From NCBI RefSeq assembly GCF_042477335.2, contig NC_091256.1:32146001-32210000 (forward strand): a stretch of DNA of 64,000 bases. The letters are read 5' to 3'. Position 1 is the first letter of the stretch, and each line of letters opens with the position of its first letter. The stretch comes from Ovis canadensis. Lineage: Eukaryota; Chordata; Mammalia; Artiodactyla; Bovidae. This document shows positions 12,001 to 22,885 of this stretch, one piece after another. The notes below the pieces were generated by a model, which saw only the letters and a list, made by a program, of their open reading frames with translations, had not been told where the DNA came from and ran no database searches. Both the position numbers and the translations under genes were made by a program.

Positions 12001-12289
12001 TGTATACTTGCTTTGGGATGTTCGGAATGGTTATCATTTAATATAACCTGATTATTATATCTAAGTTCTAAGACATTGTTAGCAATAATTATTTTTATCC
12101 TTGTAACTAAATTTCCTATAATAGGCCTGTATAATTTTTATGAAAAATCATTATTCTGCAATACAATTTGGAAAACAAAGTACATGGTAAAAGGAAGATT
12201 CATTAGCAATAAAATGAATAGAAACTTCTAAAATGAGCTTTCATTCTTCACTTCTATAGTTGAAAATAGTAAAATCCAATATTATTAAA

Positions 12290-13035
12290 TGTATGGAAGA
12301 TCCAGTGAGACAGGCATCTCCATGCACTGCCAGTAAGAGTGTACTTTGATATAACTCATCTGAAAAGCAAGTGGGCAATATGAATTTCAAAAAAGGGCAC
12401 CGTTTTTGACCCAGCAATATGACTTCTGGTATCCTATACCACAGGGGAAAAAAAATGTTATTTATAAAAGCAAAATTTGGGAAACAGCCAAAAATTCAAC
12501 AATAAGGAAATAAGTAATGAATAAAGATGGGGTTTCCCAGGTGGCTCAGTGATTTAAAAAAATCTGCCTGCCAAGCAGGGAACATGGGTTCAATTCCTGG
12601 GTTGGGAAGATTACATTCTGGTATTCTTGCCTGAAGAATTCCAAGGACAGAGGACACTGGCATGTTATAGTCCATGGGGTTGCAAAGAGTAAGACACAAC
12701 TTAGCACCTAAATAACAATGAATAGTGGTATATCCATTAAAATCATACTTAGGAAATTATTGACCTGAAAAAACATGCTTATTACTCAAAATGTGAAATG
12801 AGGAACAGTGGGATTTGAATCTTATACACAATAAGGTCTTAATTTCACAAATCATGTATGGGAGGGAGGGGGCTCACATAGAAAAAAGACCATTGGAGTA
12901 AACATACTATTGATACAATGCTACTAGTGTTTATGTTTCTAGTTTGCAGAATTGTGCATAATTATTATTTTCATCTTCATACTTTTCTGTATTTTCAAGT
13001 TTTTCTACAACTAGAATAAAGCAAAAGCCTCTCTT
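12290..13035 (+). mobile_element. Old L1M ORF2/3' UTR remnant, split by Bov-tA
   Basis: Diverged L1: TTTTTGACCCAGCAATATGA and GGGAAACAGCCAAAAATTCA are the end of ORF2, resuming after the SINE with GTGGTATATCCATTAAAATC. It ends with a 3' UTR-like TACTTTTCTGTATTTTCAAG. Reading frames are destroyed. Confidence 0.65.
12531..12716 (+). mobile_element. Bov-tA SINE nested in L1M
   Basis: Sense Bov-tA starting GGTTTCCCAGGTGGCTCAG with body TGGCATGTTATAGTCCATGG. It is flanked by AATGAATA at 12516-12523 and 12717-12724, consistent with a target-site duplication made inside the older L1M. Confidence 0.92.
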
Positions 13036-13074
13036 AAAGATTAATATTTGTTTTAGCCTTTAGGAAAGAAGCAT

Positions 13075-13190
13075 CTTGTCTCAAAATTTATTCTAAGAAA
13101 TAAGGCTCAATTTGGGGGAAATTTCATGCATGAAAAAATTTATCATAGTTATTCATAATCTTAAAAATTGAGAAAAAAAAAGCCTGTAAT
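13075..13190 (+). mobile_element. Possible L1M ORF2 fragment
   Basis: Weak resemblance to the 3' part of an old L1 ORF2 (AATTTATTCTAAGAAATAAG then TCATAATCTTAAAAATTGAG). Too decayed for a firm call; the flanks of 13036-13370 hold nothing else recognisable. Confidence 0.33.
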
Positions 13191-13370
13191 ACCTGTTAAT
13201 AGAAACAGTAACTAACTTCTGCAAGTTCTCACCAAGAAAGAATATGAACATGAATTTAACTAGTGACTAGGATTATGTAAAAACAAGGAGAATTCGTAAA
13301 TGAAAAAACAAGCTCATCAAATGGTATGTAAAATTTGGTTTAAATTGTTAAACAGAAACGAATCTCATTC

Positions 13371-13580
13371 ACTTGTGCTCAGTTGTGTCCAACTCTTTGG
13401 TACCCCATGAACTATAGTCCACTAAGCTCTTCTGTCCGTGGAGTTTTCCAGGCAAGAACACTCAAGTGGATTGCCATCTGCTACTCTAGGAGATCTTCCT
13501 GACCTGGATCAAACCCACATCTCTTCCATCTCCTACACTGACAAGAAGATTCTTAACCACTGAACCACCTGGGAAGCTCC
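13371..13580 (-). mobile_element. Bov-tA SINE
   Basis: Diverged reverse-complement Bov-tA, from CTCAGTTGTGTCCAACTCTT through TTTTCCAGGCAAGAACACTC to the tRNA head TTAACCACTGAACCACCTGG. Confidence 0.92.
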
Positions 13581-13737
13581 AAAAAAAACAAATATATGTG
13601 CACACCAGAAAAAAACTTGCAGACATTACTAGTTTTATGTGATTTCTGGGTTCCCTGGTGAATGAACATTTTATTTATTTATATTTTAATGATGTAACTG
13701 CCTTTAATGATACCTGTGTATTGCCCCCTGTCTTTTT

Positions 13738-13857
13738 TTAAAATTAATTAATTTATTTTAATTGGAGGCTAATTACTTTACAATATTGTAGTGGTTTTTG
13801 CCATACATGGACATGAATCAGCCAGATGGGGGACACATGTACACCCATGGCTGGAGA
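13738..13857 (-). mobile_element. Ruminant L1 3' terminus, antisense
   Basis: AATTGGAGGCTAATTACTTT, then TTTGCCATACATGGACATGA and ACACATGTACACCCATGG match the 3' end of the bovid L1, reversed, also seen at 61283 and (sense) at 40351. About 120 bases, strongly 5'-truncated. Confidence 0.82.
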
Positions 13858-14805
13858 TTTTATTTAATTACCTTTGTTTTCAAGCAGTTCTGTAATGTAC
13901 CTATTTCCTCCTTCATGGTAAAACTTATTTAGAAGACAAACGATAATGTCCGAATCTGTGAAGAACTAGTACAGTCATTCATTTCAATTCTATCTATTCT
14001 TCTTTCTTAATTTCTAACCATTCATATGAACTCCCATCTTTTAGCCTCATTTTAAGCATTAATGTTTGTCAGTAAAGCTTTATGGCCTTTAACACTGACT
14101 TCAAAAGGCATTGAGTTAATGTGACTTGTTTACTGCACATTTCAGGGTGTATGCACAAGGATCATCCTTCTAATGTTTCCTTGTCCTTTTGGGTCAAGGA
14201 TCCAGGTACTCCAATTGTCTGTGATGCTTTGTAGGCATCCTCAGAATCAGAGACCGGGATAGACAGAAAAGCCTGGTGGGTTACAGTCCATGTGGTCACC
14301 AAGAGACGAACACAACTAACACTTAAGTAGACTAAATATAAGAGGTGGGGTGGGAAGAAAAAATAGGAGTTGACACAAGTGTCTAGGATGATTCTCAGTT
14401 TCCTTTTTGACAGTTTTTCTTAAAAAAATGTAATTTCTTCTCTATTTTGTGTTGCCTGAGAACCACTATGATTTTGTAAAGCCTGTAACAATAATGACAT
14501 TTGATCACCCATGGATACTTTTAAGCCCAAAGTATTATATTAGTAATACTAAACTATCTCCATTTTTTTATTTGTAAAAACAAAAAATATATTTTTCTAA
14601 ACTTAACACCAAGGGCAGAGGAAAGGGAATAAGAAACAGTGTTTAATCACAATTTCTCTGGACACAAAAACCAGACCGGGGTCTTACTCAGGCCACCTGG
14701 GAAAGCAGTGTCTGAGGAAGAGTCAAAGGAAGCAGAGATGATGAAATTGCTTTTAAGGATGGCACATATCCGGTTATATGGGATCAGACAGATTTGCTTT
14801 AGAAT
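13858..14805. other. Mostly unrecognised sequence
   Basis: Apart from the short tail fragment at 14258-14322 there is no repeat or gene signal that I can name. AT-rich. Confidence 0.45.
14258..14322 (+). mobile_element. Bov-tA or BovB tail fragment
   Basis: AAGCCTGGTGGGTTACAGTC and GAACACAACTAACACTTAAG match the tail shared by Bov-tA and BovB. About 65 bases, too short to say which. Confidence 0.65.
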
Positions 14806-14879
14806 GTGTATACCTAATTCACTTTGCTGTACACCTGAAACTAACACAGCATTGTAAATCAACCATACTCCAATAAAAA
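14806..14879 (+). mobile_element. L1 3' terminus
   Basis: TTTGCTGTACACCTGAAACT, then CAGCATTGTAAATCAACCAT and TCCAATAAAAAAA: the extreme 3' end of an artiodactyl L1 with a short A tail. Confidence 0.85.
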
Positions 14880-16399
14880 AACCTCAATTTTTTGTAACAA
14901 CACTTCATATATGTTAATATGATCAGCTGCAGATTTAATATTTTAAGAGACAGTTTTTTACTTGGATAGGTTCTTGTTTAAGTTATTAAACCATCAGCCT
15001 TCATGATAATGGTAAATATATGTAGTAACAATTTTTCTCTGCTGTAAAATTCAGGTTGTATAGAATAAGTAAAGTGATTTCCTTTAGGAAAGATTTTCTC
15101 TGACACCAAGTTTTATTTCTTCACTTAAGATAAAGTTGTTTTGAAATTGTTTGTTCCATTGGTAGCGGATAAGTGGGTAGGTCTGTACTGAAATTAAAGG
15201 GCAAACACATATTCTGGGAATTTTCGCCAGTGAAGTGAACAAAGGGTTCATAGGGTGGGGGAGTTCTCTGGCCTGGTCTTTGGACTATGCCCTTTCTTTG
15301 CCATATGAATGTGCCTTCTCCATTTCACTTCACCCAGTGTCAGAAAATGGGGGAAGGAGATAAGAGAACCCAAAGAATGACAAATTGAAAATGAAATATA
15401 CATACATAGGCAATCTCATTGGATGAAATATATAAATAGTTGGAAACGTCATTTTAATTACTACCTTGTGAATACAAGAATATTTGAATCCACACTAATG
15501 ATCTTGATACTGGCACTGAACCATATCTAATGTCAAAAATTTGCAGAATTTCAAAGAAGAATATCACCTATAATATCAATGTGTCCTAACATCAAGGTCA
15601 TTCTCTAATGATGAAGATTTTACCCACATACATAATTTATGAGTAAATGAAGAATATGGATGCTTTATGTTTCTGAAGAAAAAAAAAAAAACTTCCACTA
15701 ATCCCAAGTTTCTGATCCCAGGCAGTGTTCTTATTAACATAATTCCAAATGATATCACATTTCCCCAAAAATGTCTTGAGAGGGACTTGAGAACTGCACC
15801 ATTCTGTCTAAGAATGACCAATTACTGTCTTTCACAATTCCTCCTGAGCAGGATAAGAATTATCCATCTCCAGTTTATCAGCAAATACATGATAGGTCTG
15901 GGGCCAAGAAAGAAGAAGCTTTTCCTTAAACTGGCAGCTCTCAGAAGACTGATCTTTCCTAAAGGTTGGAAAATTGAGCCCCCATTATCATGGCCTTTAT
16001 CAGTTTGAAGACTTTATCTGAAGAAGCAGTCCATCTGCTATCGTCTTTACCTTGGGCTCCAGGGTCAGTTAACAGTTTTCAATCCAGGGGAAATGTGTCT
16101 TTCAAACTGGCATCAAGATACCCAGATGGGATAATGGGAGAGCGTTCAGGGGACTCTCCTAGATTCTACAGCTGCAAACATCTTCTCATTGAAGATGGCC
16201 TGAATGTGAGTGAGATGAGGCTTGTGAATTTCACCAGCACGCCTTCTTGGCTTCTGTCTTCATTCCAACTGAATTTTTAGGATCCACCGCAAAGCTGTCA
16301 CATCCCTAACTGACAATAACTCCAAGCACAAGGGGAAAATAGCCATCTGTTAAATTTCCAGGGTCAGGGTAGTATAAAGGAAGCATAGTAAGTTCCATG
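14880..16399. other. Unrecognised sequence with two overlapping open frames
   Basis: No repeat recognised. Two plus-strand frames at 15667-16008 (113 codons) and 15990-16280 (96 codons) overlap by 19 bases. The first starts just before an A13 run and is lysine-rich at its start because of it; neither shows a signal peptide, domain or motif I know, and a minus-strand frame covers part of the same DNA. Chance open frames or the debris of an unrecognised retroelement are more likely than a gene. Confidence 0.3.
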
Positions 16400-16608
16400 T
16401 GCTGTGGCTGTGTACTCACTCAGCCATGTCTGACACTTTTGCAGCCCCAGGGACTGCAGCCCGCCAGCCTCCTCTGGCCGTGAGATTTCCCAAGCAAGAA
16501 CACTGGAGTTGGTTGCCATTCTCTCCTCCAGGGGATCTCCCCAACCCAGGGACTGAACCCGAGTCTCCTACTTGATAGGCGGATTCTTAACCACTGAGAT
16601 GCCTCCTA

Positions 16609-16825
16609 GTAGGCTGCAGTCCATGGGGTCGCTAGGAGTCAGACATGACTGAGCGACTTCACTTTCACTTTTCACTTTCATGCATTGGAGAAGGAAATGG
16701 CACCCCACTCCAGCATTCTCGCCTGGAGAATCCCAGGGACGGGGGAGCCTGGTGGGCTGCCGTCTATGGGGTCGCACACAGTCGGACATGACTGAAGCAA
16801 CTTAGCAGCAGCAGCAGCAGCAGCA
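16609..16825 (+). mobile_element. Bov-A2 SINE inserted into Bov-tA
   Basis: Sense Bov-A2 with most of its first unit missing (starts GTAGGCTGCAGTCCATGGGG), then the TTTCACTTTTCACTTTCATG linker and a complete second unit. It is bracketed by the 8 bp duplication GCCTCCTA at 16601-16608 and 16826-16833. Confidence 0.95.
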
Positions 16826-16826
16826 G
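16806..16826. repeat. (CAG)7 tail of the Bov-A2
   Basis: Seven uninterrupted CAG units, expanded from the AGC-rich end normal for Bov-A2. Likely length-variable. Confidence 0.9.
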
Positions 16827-16859
16827 CCTCCTATAGGGAAGGTACACACGGTCTCACTT

Positions 16860-17050
16860 GTTAATTTCCACCATGATCCTAGAGTGAAAAATGTATTTAT
16901 CCCTATTATGAAGATGAGAAAACTGAAACTCAGAAAGGTTGAATAACTTACTCCAGGTCATAAAGCTTCTGAGTGGCAGAGACAGGATTAAAACCTTGGT
17001 TGATTTGTGGCCAAGACCCTTGCTTTTTTTTTTTTTTAACCACCTCCCTA
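16860..17050 (-). mobile_element. MIR SINE, antisense
   Basis: GATGAGAAAACTGAAACTCA, GGTTGAATAACTTACTCCAG, GGTCATAAAGCTTCTGAGTG and GGATTAAAACCTTGG follow the reverse MIR consensus. A T12 run lies near the right edge. Confidence 0.82.
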
Positions 17051-18771
17051 AGAAGGAGTGATGTCCCAGCATGTGAAATTGTGTGTTCTCCCTGGGAGGT
17101 CAGAGAATAAAGAAATCACTGAACCCCTGAATTCAAAGGCTCCAGCAGGGTCATTATTGTGAAGAACGGAGGAAGTTATACCCTGCAATGAATAGTTCTG
17201 TGCATTGTGGTTTTTCTAATGGAAGGCACACAGGCAGAGCAGAGATGAAATACAGGGGCTTGGGATGGGAATAAAGATCAGAGCCCCAAAGAAGCAGCAG
17301 ATAAGTAATACAGTCACACAGTGGCGAGAGAGCAGCCTTGAATGTACTCTACTCAGATCAACGCAGCTCAGCTCCGAACTGTGTTTTCAGTCCTTTTTTA
17401 AAGCAGCTGGTTTCAGGCTGCACGTAGTAATGGCCAAGTTTTCACCTTCACATTTACACCCAGCTCTTCCCCCAGAAGATCATTCTTTGAACTGAAAGAA
17501 ATAGGAGTCAGGCGCTGTGCAGCGGTGCATGCCTGCTCAGCTTATTAAAACATGGGAAGAAGGCAATATTTCACCCCCCAGAAATAAAAAAAAAAAGATA
17601 GACAAGCGAGAGTAGCTAATCCATCGGAAGAAATTAGCAGGCAGAGTATGTAGCTGTTTGAAATGATGAACGAGGCTGAAATAGCTACACAGGCTAACAT
17701 CCAGTGGGATAATTACTCCAAGCTCTCAGGCTAAAATCTGTCTTGGAGGAACTGGGAGGCTTGATGACTCAATTTCAATGGGCATGCTTATGAAATACAT
17801 AGTAAAAGCTATTAAAATCAAAATTGTTCTTGGTAGGTATTCTGTGACTAGGCTGCTGACCCCGTCAAGGCGGCTTTTAATAAGGTACACACTATTTTTA
17901 TTCTCAAAAGTGGCATGTACTTTAGCTGCCCACATACTCAGTGTTAACCCTATAGTCACTTGCCCTATGATTTTTCCATAGACATATGTTGCGTGTATAT
18001 GGATTCTTCTTATATAAAATAGTAATTTTCCAAATCAAAGTAGACATTGTTGATTTTTGCTAAAACAGAAGCTGCTTCCTTTTATTCTGTTAACCAGCTT
18101 TCCAGCTTCAGATACAAGGGTTTGTTGACAGGACTGATCATACTAGAAATGTTTTCATGATACATATTAATACTTGCTGATCTAAAGCAACTTTGTTTTC
18201 TTGCCTGTGTTGACTATGTTAGGCCATGACCTTTATTAGGCTATTCCTGTGAAATATATCCAAGTATAATCTAAAATAATCCCCACATTTTAAAATGAAT
18301 TAAAACTGAGTAAATAAAAACAATAACAACAAAAACTAAGTAGATCCAACAGTCTACAATGCCTGAGCATAACCGTTTTGAGAAAATCCTCAAAAGTAGG
18401 AAGGAAGCTAGAGGATGACTAGGGTCATACTATGCCAACTGTGCTCTTCAGGATAACAAGATAGGCACTGGGGCGCTTTCTAGAACTGCAGAGTCTCAGG
18501 TTTCCCCTCAGACCTACGGAATTCGGACGTGCACTTTAACAGGATTCCCCAGGTAATACGTGTGTACAGTGAAGGTTGAGAAGCTCTGTTCTCTTGTACA
18601 ACTGGTTTTCAATTTCTATCATCATTTGCCATCGAAGCAACTTTGCACTCAGCCAAATCTTTCTCGAAACATATCTGGAGGGAAAACAACTCCAAAGAAT
18701 CAGAGGAAATCCACTCAAACTCCCTTTATTTATAGAGCCACTCCTTCAAAAGTACTGAGTCAAAACAACTT
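17051..18771. other. Repeat-free stretch, candidate conserved non-coding DNA
   Basis: About 1.7 kb without any recognisable transposon, unusual here. The part at roughly 17640-17990 has evenly mixed composition and palindromic or homeobox-like AT motifs (GCTATTAAAATC, CTTTTAATAAGG) of the kind seen in deeply conserved enhancers. The short open frames on both strands (60-90 codons) carry no domain. Conservation cannot be judged from one sequence. Confidence 0.3.
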
Positions 18772-18910
18772 GTGGCAGCCTGAATGGGAGAGGAGTTTGC
18801 GGAAGAATGGATACATGTATATGAAAGACTGAGTCGCTTTGCTGTTCACCAGAAAGTATCTCAACATTGTTTATCAGCTATACTCCAAAACAAAATAAAG
18901 AGTTTTTCAA
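18772..18910 (+). mobile_element. L1 3' terminus
   Basis: GTGGCAGCCTGAATGGGAGA, AGAATGGATACATGTATATG, CTTTGCTGTTCACCAGAAAG and TACTCCAAAACAAAATAAAG are the 3' UTR end of an artiodactyl L1 subfamily different from the one at 14806. Confidence 0.85.
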
Positions 18911-19204
18911 AAGCCTCAATGATTTGAGGAAATCTAAAACAGCATAAATAGATGCTAAAGGAAACATGGAATTCAGGGAATAGAAGAGAGTGTTTACAAA
19001 TTTCCAATCATCTTCAAAGGGAACTGAGGTAATACCAAGTATAGAAGAGCAAGCTTCTTTGAGAAAGGACCATTGAAAGAAAGTGAATGTGAATTAAAAA
19101 TATGATGACTGACATCAAAATACAATTTAAAAAACCGGAGATTGAGGCAAAAAAAATGAATTCCAGAATATAAAGCATAAAGATAAGGGAGGAAAAATTT
19201 TTTT

Positions 19205-19320
19205 CATTTATTCATGCATAGGACAAGTATTTATCCAGCAACTGCTCCGAATCAAGCACGGGCTGTGGATGTTGATGTGAACATAACAGAATATCTGTGC
19301 TTTGAGAGATGATGAGGTGA
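19205..19320 (-). mobile_element. L2 fragment, antisense
   Basis: TTTATTCATGCATAGGACAA, TATTTATCCAGCAACTGCTC and AACATAACAGAATATCTGTG resemble the reversed L2 region common in mammals. Strongly diverged. Confidence 0.5.
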
Positions 19321-19347
19321 AAATGATGTAAATAAAAACGAAAAGCA

Positions 19348-19529
19348 GGGCCTGTCTTGGCGGTTCAGTGGTTAAGACTCTGAGCTTCTACCACAGGGGA
19401 CGTTGGTTCGACCCCTGGTCTGGGAATTAAGATCCCTCATGCCCCGTGTTTGGGGGAGGCTGGGGCGGGGCGAGGGAGGCGGGAGGAGCGGGGAAGGGAG
19501 AGGAGGGGAGCGGCGCGGACAAAAAAAAA
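19348..19529 (+). mobile_element. CHR-type tRNA SINE with G-rich 3' part
   Basis: Head GGGCCTGTCTTGGCGGTTCA, GGTTAAGACTCTGAGCTTC and the B-box-like GGTTCGACCC, followed by GGGAATTAAGATCCCTCATG, match cetartiodactyl CHR SINEs. The usual short CGG-rich bridge before the A tail is replaced by about 60 bases of very G-rich sequence (19451-19508). It ends in A9. Confidence 0.88.
19451..19508 (+). repeat. G-rich tract, G-quadruplex candidate
   Basis: Eight runs of three or more G within 57 bases (starting at 19452, 19462, 19467, 19474, 19481, 19490, 19496 and 19505), spaced by 1-11 bases, in an otherwise AT-rich neighbourhood. Confidence 0.85.
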
Positions 19530-19584
19530 GTTAAGAGCTATGGAGAAGTGGAGAGCAACCAAGGAAGTCTGTGACTCATTCAAA

Positions 19585-19804
19585 GTGAAAGTGAAGTGAA
19601 AGTGAAGTCGCTCAGTCGTGTCAGACTCTGCGACCCCATGGACTGTAGCCTACCAGGCTCCTCCCTCCATGGGATTCTCCAGGCAAGAGTACTGGAGTAG
19701 GTTGCCATTTCCTTCTCCGGGGGATCTTCCCAATCCAGGGATCGAACCCGGGTCTCCTGCATTCCAGGCAGGCGCTTTAACCTCTGAGCCACCAGGAAAG
19801 CCCA
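19585..19804 (-). mobile_element. Bov-tA SINE with perfect 13 bp target-site duplication
   Basis: Well-preserved reverse-complement Bov-tA, with intact-looking pol III B box (reverse of GGTTCGATCC) and head CTCTGAGCCACCAGGAAAGC. Flanked by TGACTCATTCAAA at 19572-19584 and 19805-19817, so the insertion is well bounded and fairly young. Confidence 0.97.
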
Positions 19805-19962
19805 TGACTCATTCAAAAGGAGATTCAGAAAGGAAAACAGAAAATTGGATAGACAGAAAAAACTAAATAACAAACAAGTGAATAAATAAATATTTCCAGG
19901 AGTTGAAGAAAAGCATGCTTATCACACTGAAAAAGTTCATCAAATACCTAACAGGAGATAAC

Positions 19963-20046
19963 TATATATATATATGTGTGTATATATATATATTTATGCA
20001 CATATCACATATATAAATATACATATATATATGTTTATACACATGT
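19963..20046. repeat. AT/GT microsatellite, compound
   Basis: Runs of TA interrupted by TGTGTG, CACATATC and ACATGTATG. Degenerate dinucleotide repeat of about 85 bases. Confidence 0.85.
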
Positions 20047-20084
20047 ATGAAATTTCAAAATACCCACCCAAAGGTGAACTATAT

Positions 20085-20590
20085 ACAAAAAACAAGAATT
20101 AATTAGCACCAGAGTTTTTATTAGCAATATTGTATTTAGAAAACACTGGAGAAATATTTCAAATTCTCAGAGAAAATGCTTTTTCAGTCCAAAATTCTGT
20201 TCTCAACCAAAGTTAACTGAAGGTAAGAATCACCTGAGAGAGCTGAAATAGATTTCTCAGGCAAACTTCTGTAAAATAAACTTGGACAACATAAAAGTCA
20301 GGGTCAGCTGGGAGAGGCTGAGATGTGGGAATGGGAAAGTGACATGAAGGATCGTGCAGGAGTAGGATTTATTTCACCTTTATTCATAAAAAATAGAAAG
20401 ATATTATTTAAAGCTGACACAATATTTTAAAAAGGAACTTAAGTGTATTATTTAAAGCAGAAAGAGTAACACATAGAAGTACCAAAAAGTACTGGCTAAA
20501 ATCAGAAGAGAGGAAAAATGAAAGTTATAAGGGAATTAAAATTTTTATCTGATAGGAAGGAGTGTTAGAAGATGCTGTTGCTAGTTGTTA
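20085..20590 (+). mobile_element. Possible ancient L1M/HAL1-like remnant
   Basis: ATTAGCACCAGAGTTTTTAT, then AACACTGGAGAAATATTTCA and CAGAGAAAATGCTTTTTCAG resemble a segment found in old LINE1/HAL1 copies. The rest of the stretch up to the next L1 is too diverged to name. Confidence 0.35.
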
Positions 20591-20596
20591 AATCAA

Positions 20597-21669
20597 GAAT
20601 CAAGACCACATACTATAAAACTCTTAGAGGAAAACATGGGCAGAACACAGAACACTCTTTGACATAAATCGCTGCAAGATCTTTTTCAATCCATCTCCCA
20701 GGGTAATAGAAATAAAAACAAAAATAAACAAATGGGACCTAATTAAACCCAAAAGCTTTTGCAAAGCAAAGGAAACCACAAACCAAAGGAAAACACAACC
20801 CACAGGATGGAAGAAAATATTCACAAACGATGCAACAAACAAGGGATTAGTTTCCAAAATTTACAAACAGCTCATGTAACTCTATCCAAAATACAAACAA
20901 CCCAACAAAAAATGGGCAGAAGACCAAATAGACATTTCTTCAAAGACAACATACAAATAGCCAAGAAGCCCACGAAAAGATGCTCAACACTGCTAATTAT
21001 CAGAGAAATGCACATCGAAAGTATCCATACAATAAGATAGCACCTCACAGCAATCAGAATGTCCATCGTCAAAAAGTCTGCAAACAGTGATGCTGGAGGT
21101 GTGGAGAAAAGAGAACGCTCCTACACTGTTGGTGGAAATGTAAATTGGTACAACCACTATTTACAGCAGTATGGAGTTTCCTTAAAAAACTAAAAATATA
21201 GCTACTATATGATCCAGAAATCCCACTCCTGGGCATATATCCAGAGAAAAACATGATTTGAAAGGATACACGCATGCTAGTGTTCACTGCAGCACTGTTT
21301 ACCATAACCAGGATATGGAAGCAATCTAAATGCATGTCCACAGATGAATTAATTAAGAAGATCTGGACTACTGCTCAGCCATAAAAAGAATGAACTAGAA
21401 TGGACCTGGAGATTATCACACTAAATGGAGTAAGTTAGATATCAAATATCATATGATATTGCTTATATGTTAAATCTAAGGAAAAAATGATACAAATGAA
21501 CTTATTTACGAAACAGAAACAGACTCACAGATTTACAGAGTGAACTTATGGGTACCTGTTGTGGGGGGTAGGGGGTTGGGGAAGAGTGGTGAGGGAGAGG
21601 GATGGACTGGGAGTTTTGGATTGATATGTACACACTGCTATTTTTAAAGTCCATAACCAACAAGGACCA
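20597..21669 (+). mobile_element. L1 ORF2 C-terminal remnant, frameshifted
   Basis: Sense L1 covering the end of ORF2 and part of the 3' UTR. One open segment (20759-21040) contains RHFFKDNIQIAKKPTKRCST, matching the ORF2 C-terminal region. Beyond it frameshifts break the frame, yet the DNA-level match continues through the ORF2 end (GAATGAACTAGAATGGACCT, TTAGATATCAAATATCATAT) to a G-rich 3' UTR. Homology stops at ATAACCAACAAGGACC, so the terminal UTR and poly(A) are absent. No activity is possible. Confidence 0.9.
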
Positions 21670-22070
21670 ATGGGCAGAAAAAAGGGAATCAAAGCTCATG
21701 CAGTTAAAAGTAGCTGCCTTTGAAGAATCAGGGTGAGGTGAGGCAAGGCAGATAATTTCTGCCCCAATGATGCCTATGGTTACATCTGAAGATGGTGGGG
21801 AGTCCTATTGAAGACCGGCTCCCAAGCCTCCCCTTCCTCCTCTCACCCCATTCACCAGCCCCAGCCTCTTTCCAGAGTCTCTGTTTGTCCTCTGTTTGTT
21901 CTCTCACAGTGACATTTCAGCGCCATCCTGCCCCCACGCCATTTCACTAATTTCTTTATTTGTTCTTTCTCCTATGAGCTAGCCTGCAGTTTATATTTTG
22001 AACAATAAGCTCACTGAGCATGCAAGCTTCTTACTCATTGTCATATCCAGAAGACAGTATGATTTTACTC
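21670..22070. other. No recognisable feature
   Basis: Short stretch between an L1 and a BovB; moderately GC-rich near 21800-21940, no repeat or gene signal recognised. Confidence 0.45.
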
Positions 22071-22470
22071 TGTTATTGCTGTTCAGTGACTAAATTGTGC
22101 TCAACTCTCTGCAACCCATGGACTACAGCATACCAGACTTCCCTGTCCTTCACCATCTCCCAGAGCTTGTTCAAACTCATCTCCATTGAGTCCATGATGC
22201 CATCCAACCATCTCATCTTCTGTCATCCCCTTCTCTTCCTTCCTTCAATCTGTCCCAGCAACAATGGTCTTTTCCAATCAGTTGGCTCTTTGCATCAGGT
22301 GGCCAAAATATTGGAGCTTTAGCATCAGTCCTTCCAATGAATATTCAGGACTGATTTTCTTTAGGATGGACTGGTTTGATCTCCTTGCAGTCCAAGGAAT
22401 TCTCAAGAGTCTTCTTCAGCACCACAGTTCGAAAGCATCAGTTCTTCAGCCCTCAGCCCTCATTATGGTC
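22071..22470 (-). mobile_element. BovB LINE 3' fragment
   Basis: Antisense BovB tail and C-terminal coding end: TCAAACTCATCTCCATTGAG, TTGCATCAGGTGGCCAAAAT, TCTCAAGAGTCTTCTTCAGC. About 400 bases, ending at the block that encodes the FEL-type motif before the C-terminal arginine-rich region. Confidence 0.93.
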
Positions 22471-22654
22471 TATTTAAAGGTAAAAACAAAAGAATTAGAT
22501 TTAGAACATTGGGTTGTTGCATATAAGGGAAACCTGCTGGTGCTGCCCAAGAAATGTCCATACTTCTAAGTAGTGAGAGATGGACTTGAGTCAGGTCACA
22601 CACAATAAGAAACTGCTCTCTTCCAATTAAAAGAGAGTGATATACAAAACAGAA

Positions 22655-22885
22655 GTAGAGATTCAGATAGTCCTAGATACAGAGAACAGACTAGCGGTTA
22701 CCAGTGGGGTGGGGCTGGGGGTTGGGAATGTAGTGGGTGATGGGAGGTACCAACTATTGGGTGTAAGATAGGCTCAAGGATGTACTATACAACAAGAGAA
22801 TGTAATAACCTGTAAATAGAAGGTAACATGTAAAATTGTATAAAAATTTAAAACTTTTATAAATAATAAAAACAATAATTTTAAA
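22655..22885 (+). mobile_element. L1 3' UTR fragment
   Basis: GACTAGCGGTTACCAGTGGG, a G-rich stretch, GTACCAACTATTGGGTGTAA, ATGTAATAACCTGTAAATAG and a TTATAAATAATAAAAACAA end: an older artiodactyl L1 3' UTR. Confidence 0.7.

Larger units (their letters stand above)
16400..16841 (-). mobile_element. Bov-tA SINE, split by a Bov-A2
   Basis: Reverse-complement Bov-tA (CAGCCATGTCTGACACTTTT ... GGGACTGAACCC, TTCTTAACCACTGAGATGCC). The last bases of its tRNA head, TAGGGAAGG, lie at about 16833-16841, beyond a Bov-A2 inserted at 16609-16825. Confidence 0.92.

Noticed and set aside
15667-16280. Pair of overlapping plus-strand frames as a two-exon or frameshifted gene
   Set aside because: No recognisable domain, the first starts at an A run, and a minus-strand frame of similar length covers the same DNA; kept only as a note.
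16806-16826. CAG repeat as a coding polyglutamine tract
   Set aside because: It is the tail of a Bov-A2 SINE and not within any credible exon.
19585-19804. tRNA-like head as a functional tRNA gene
   Set aside because: The A/B-box region belongs to the Bov-tA SINE; the cloverleaf is not complete and the SINE body follows directly.
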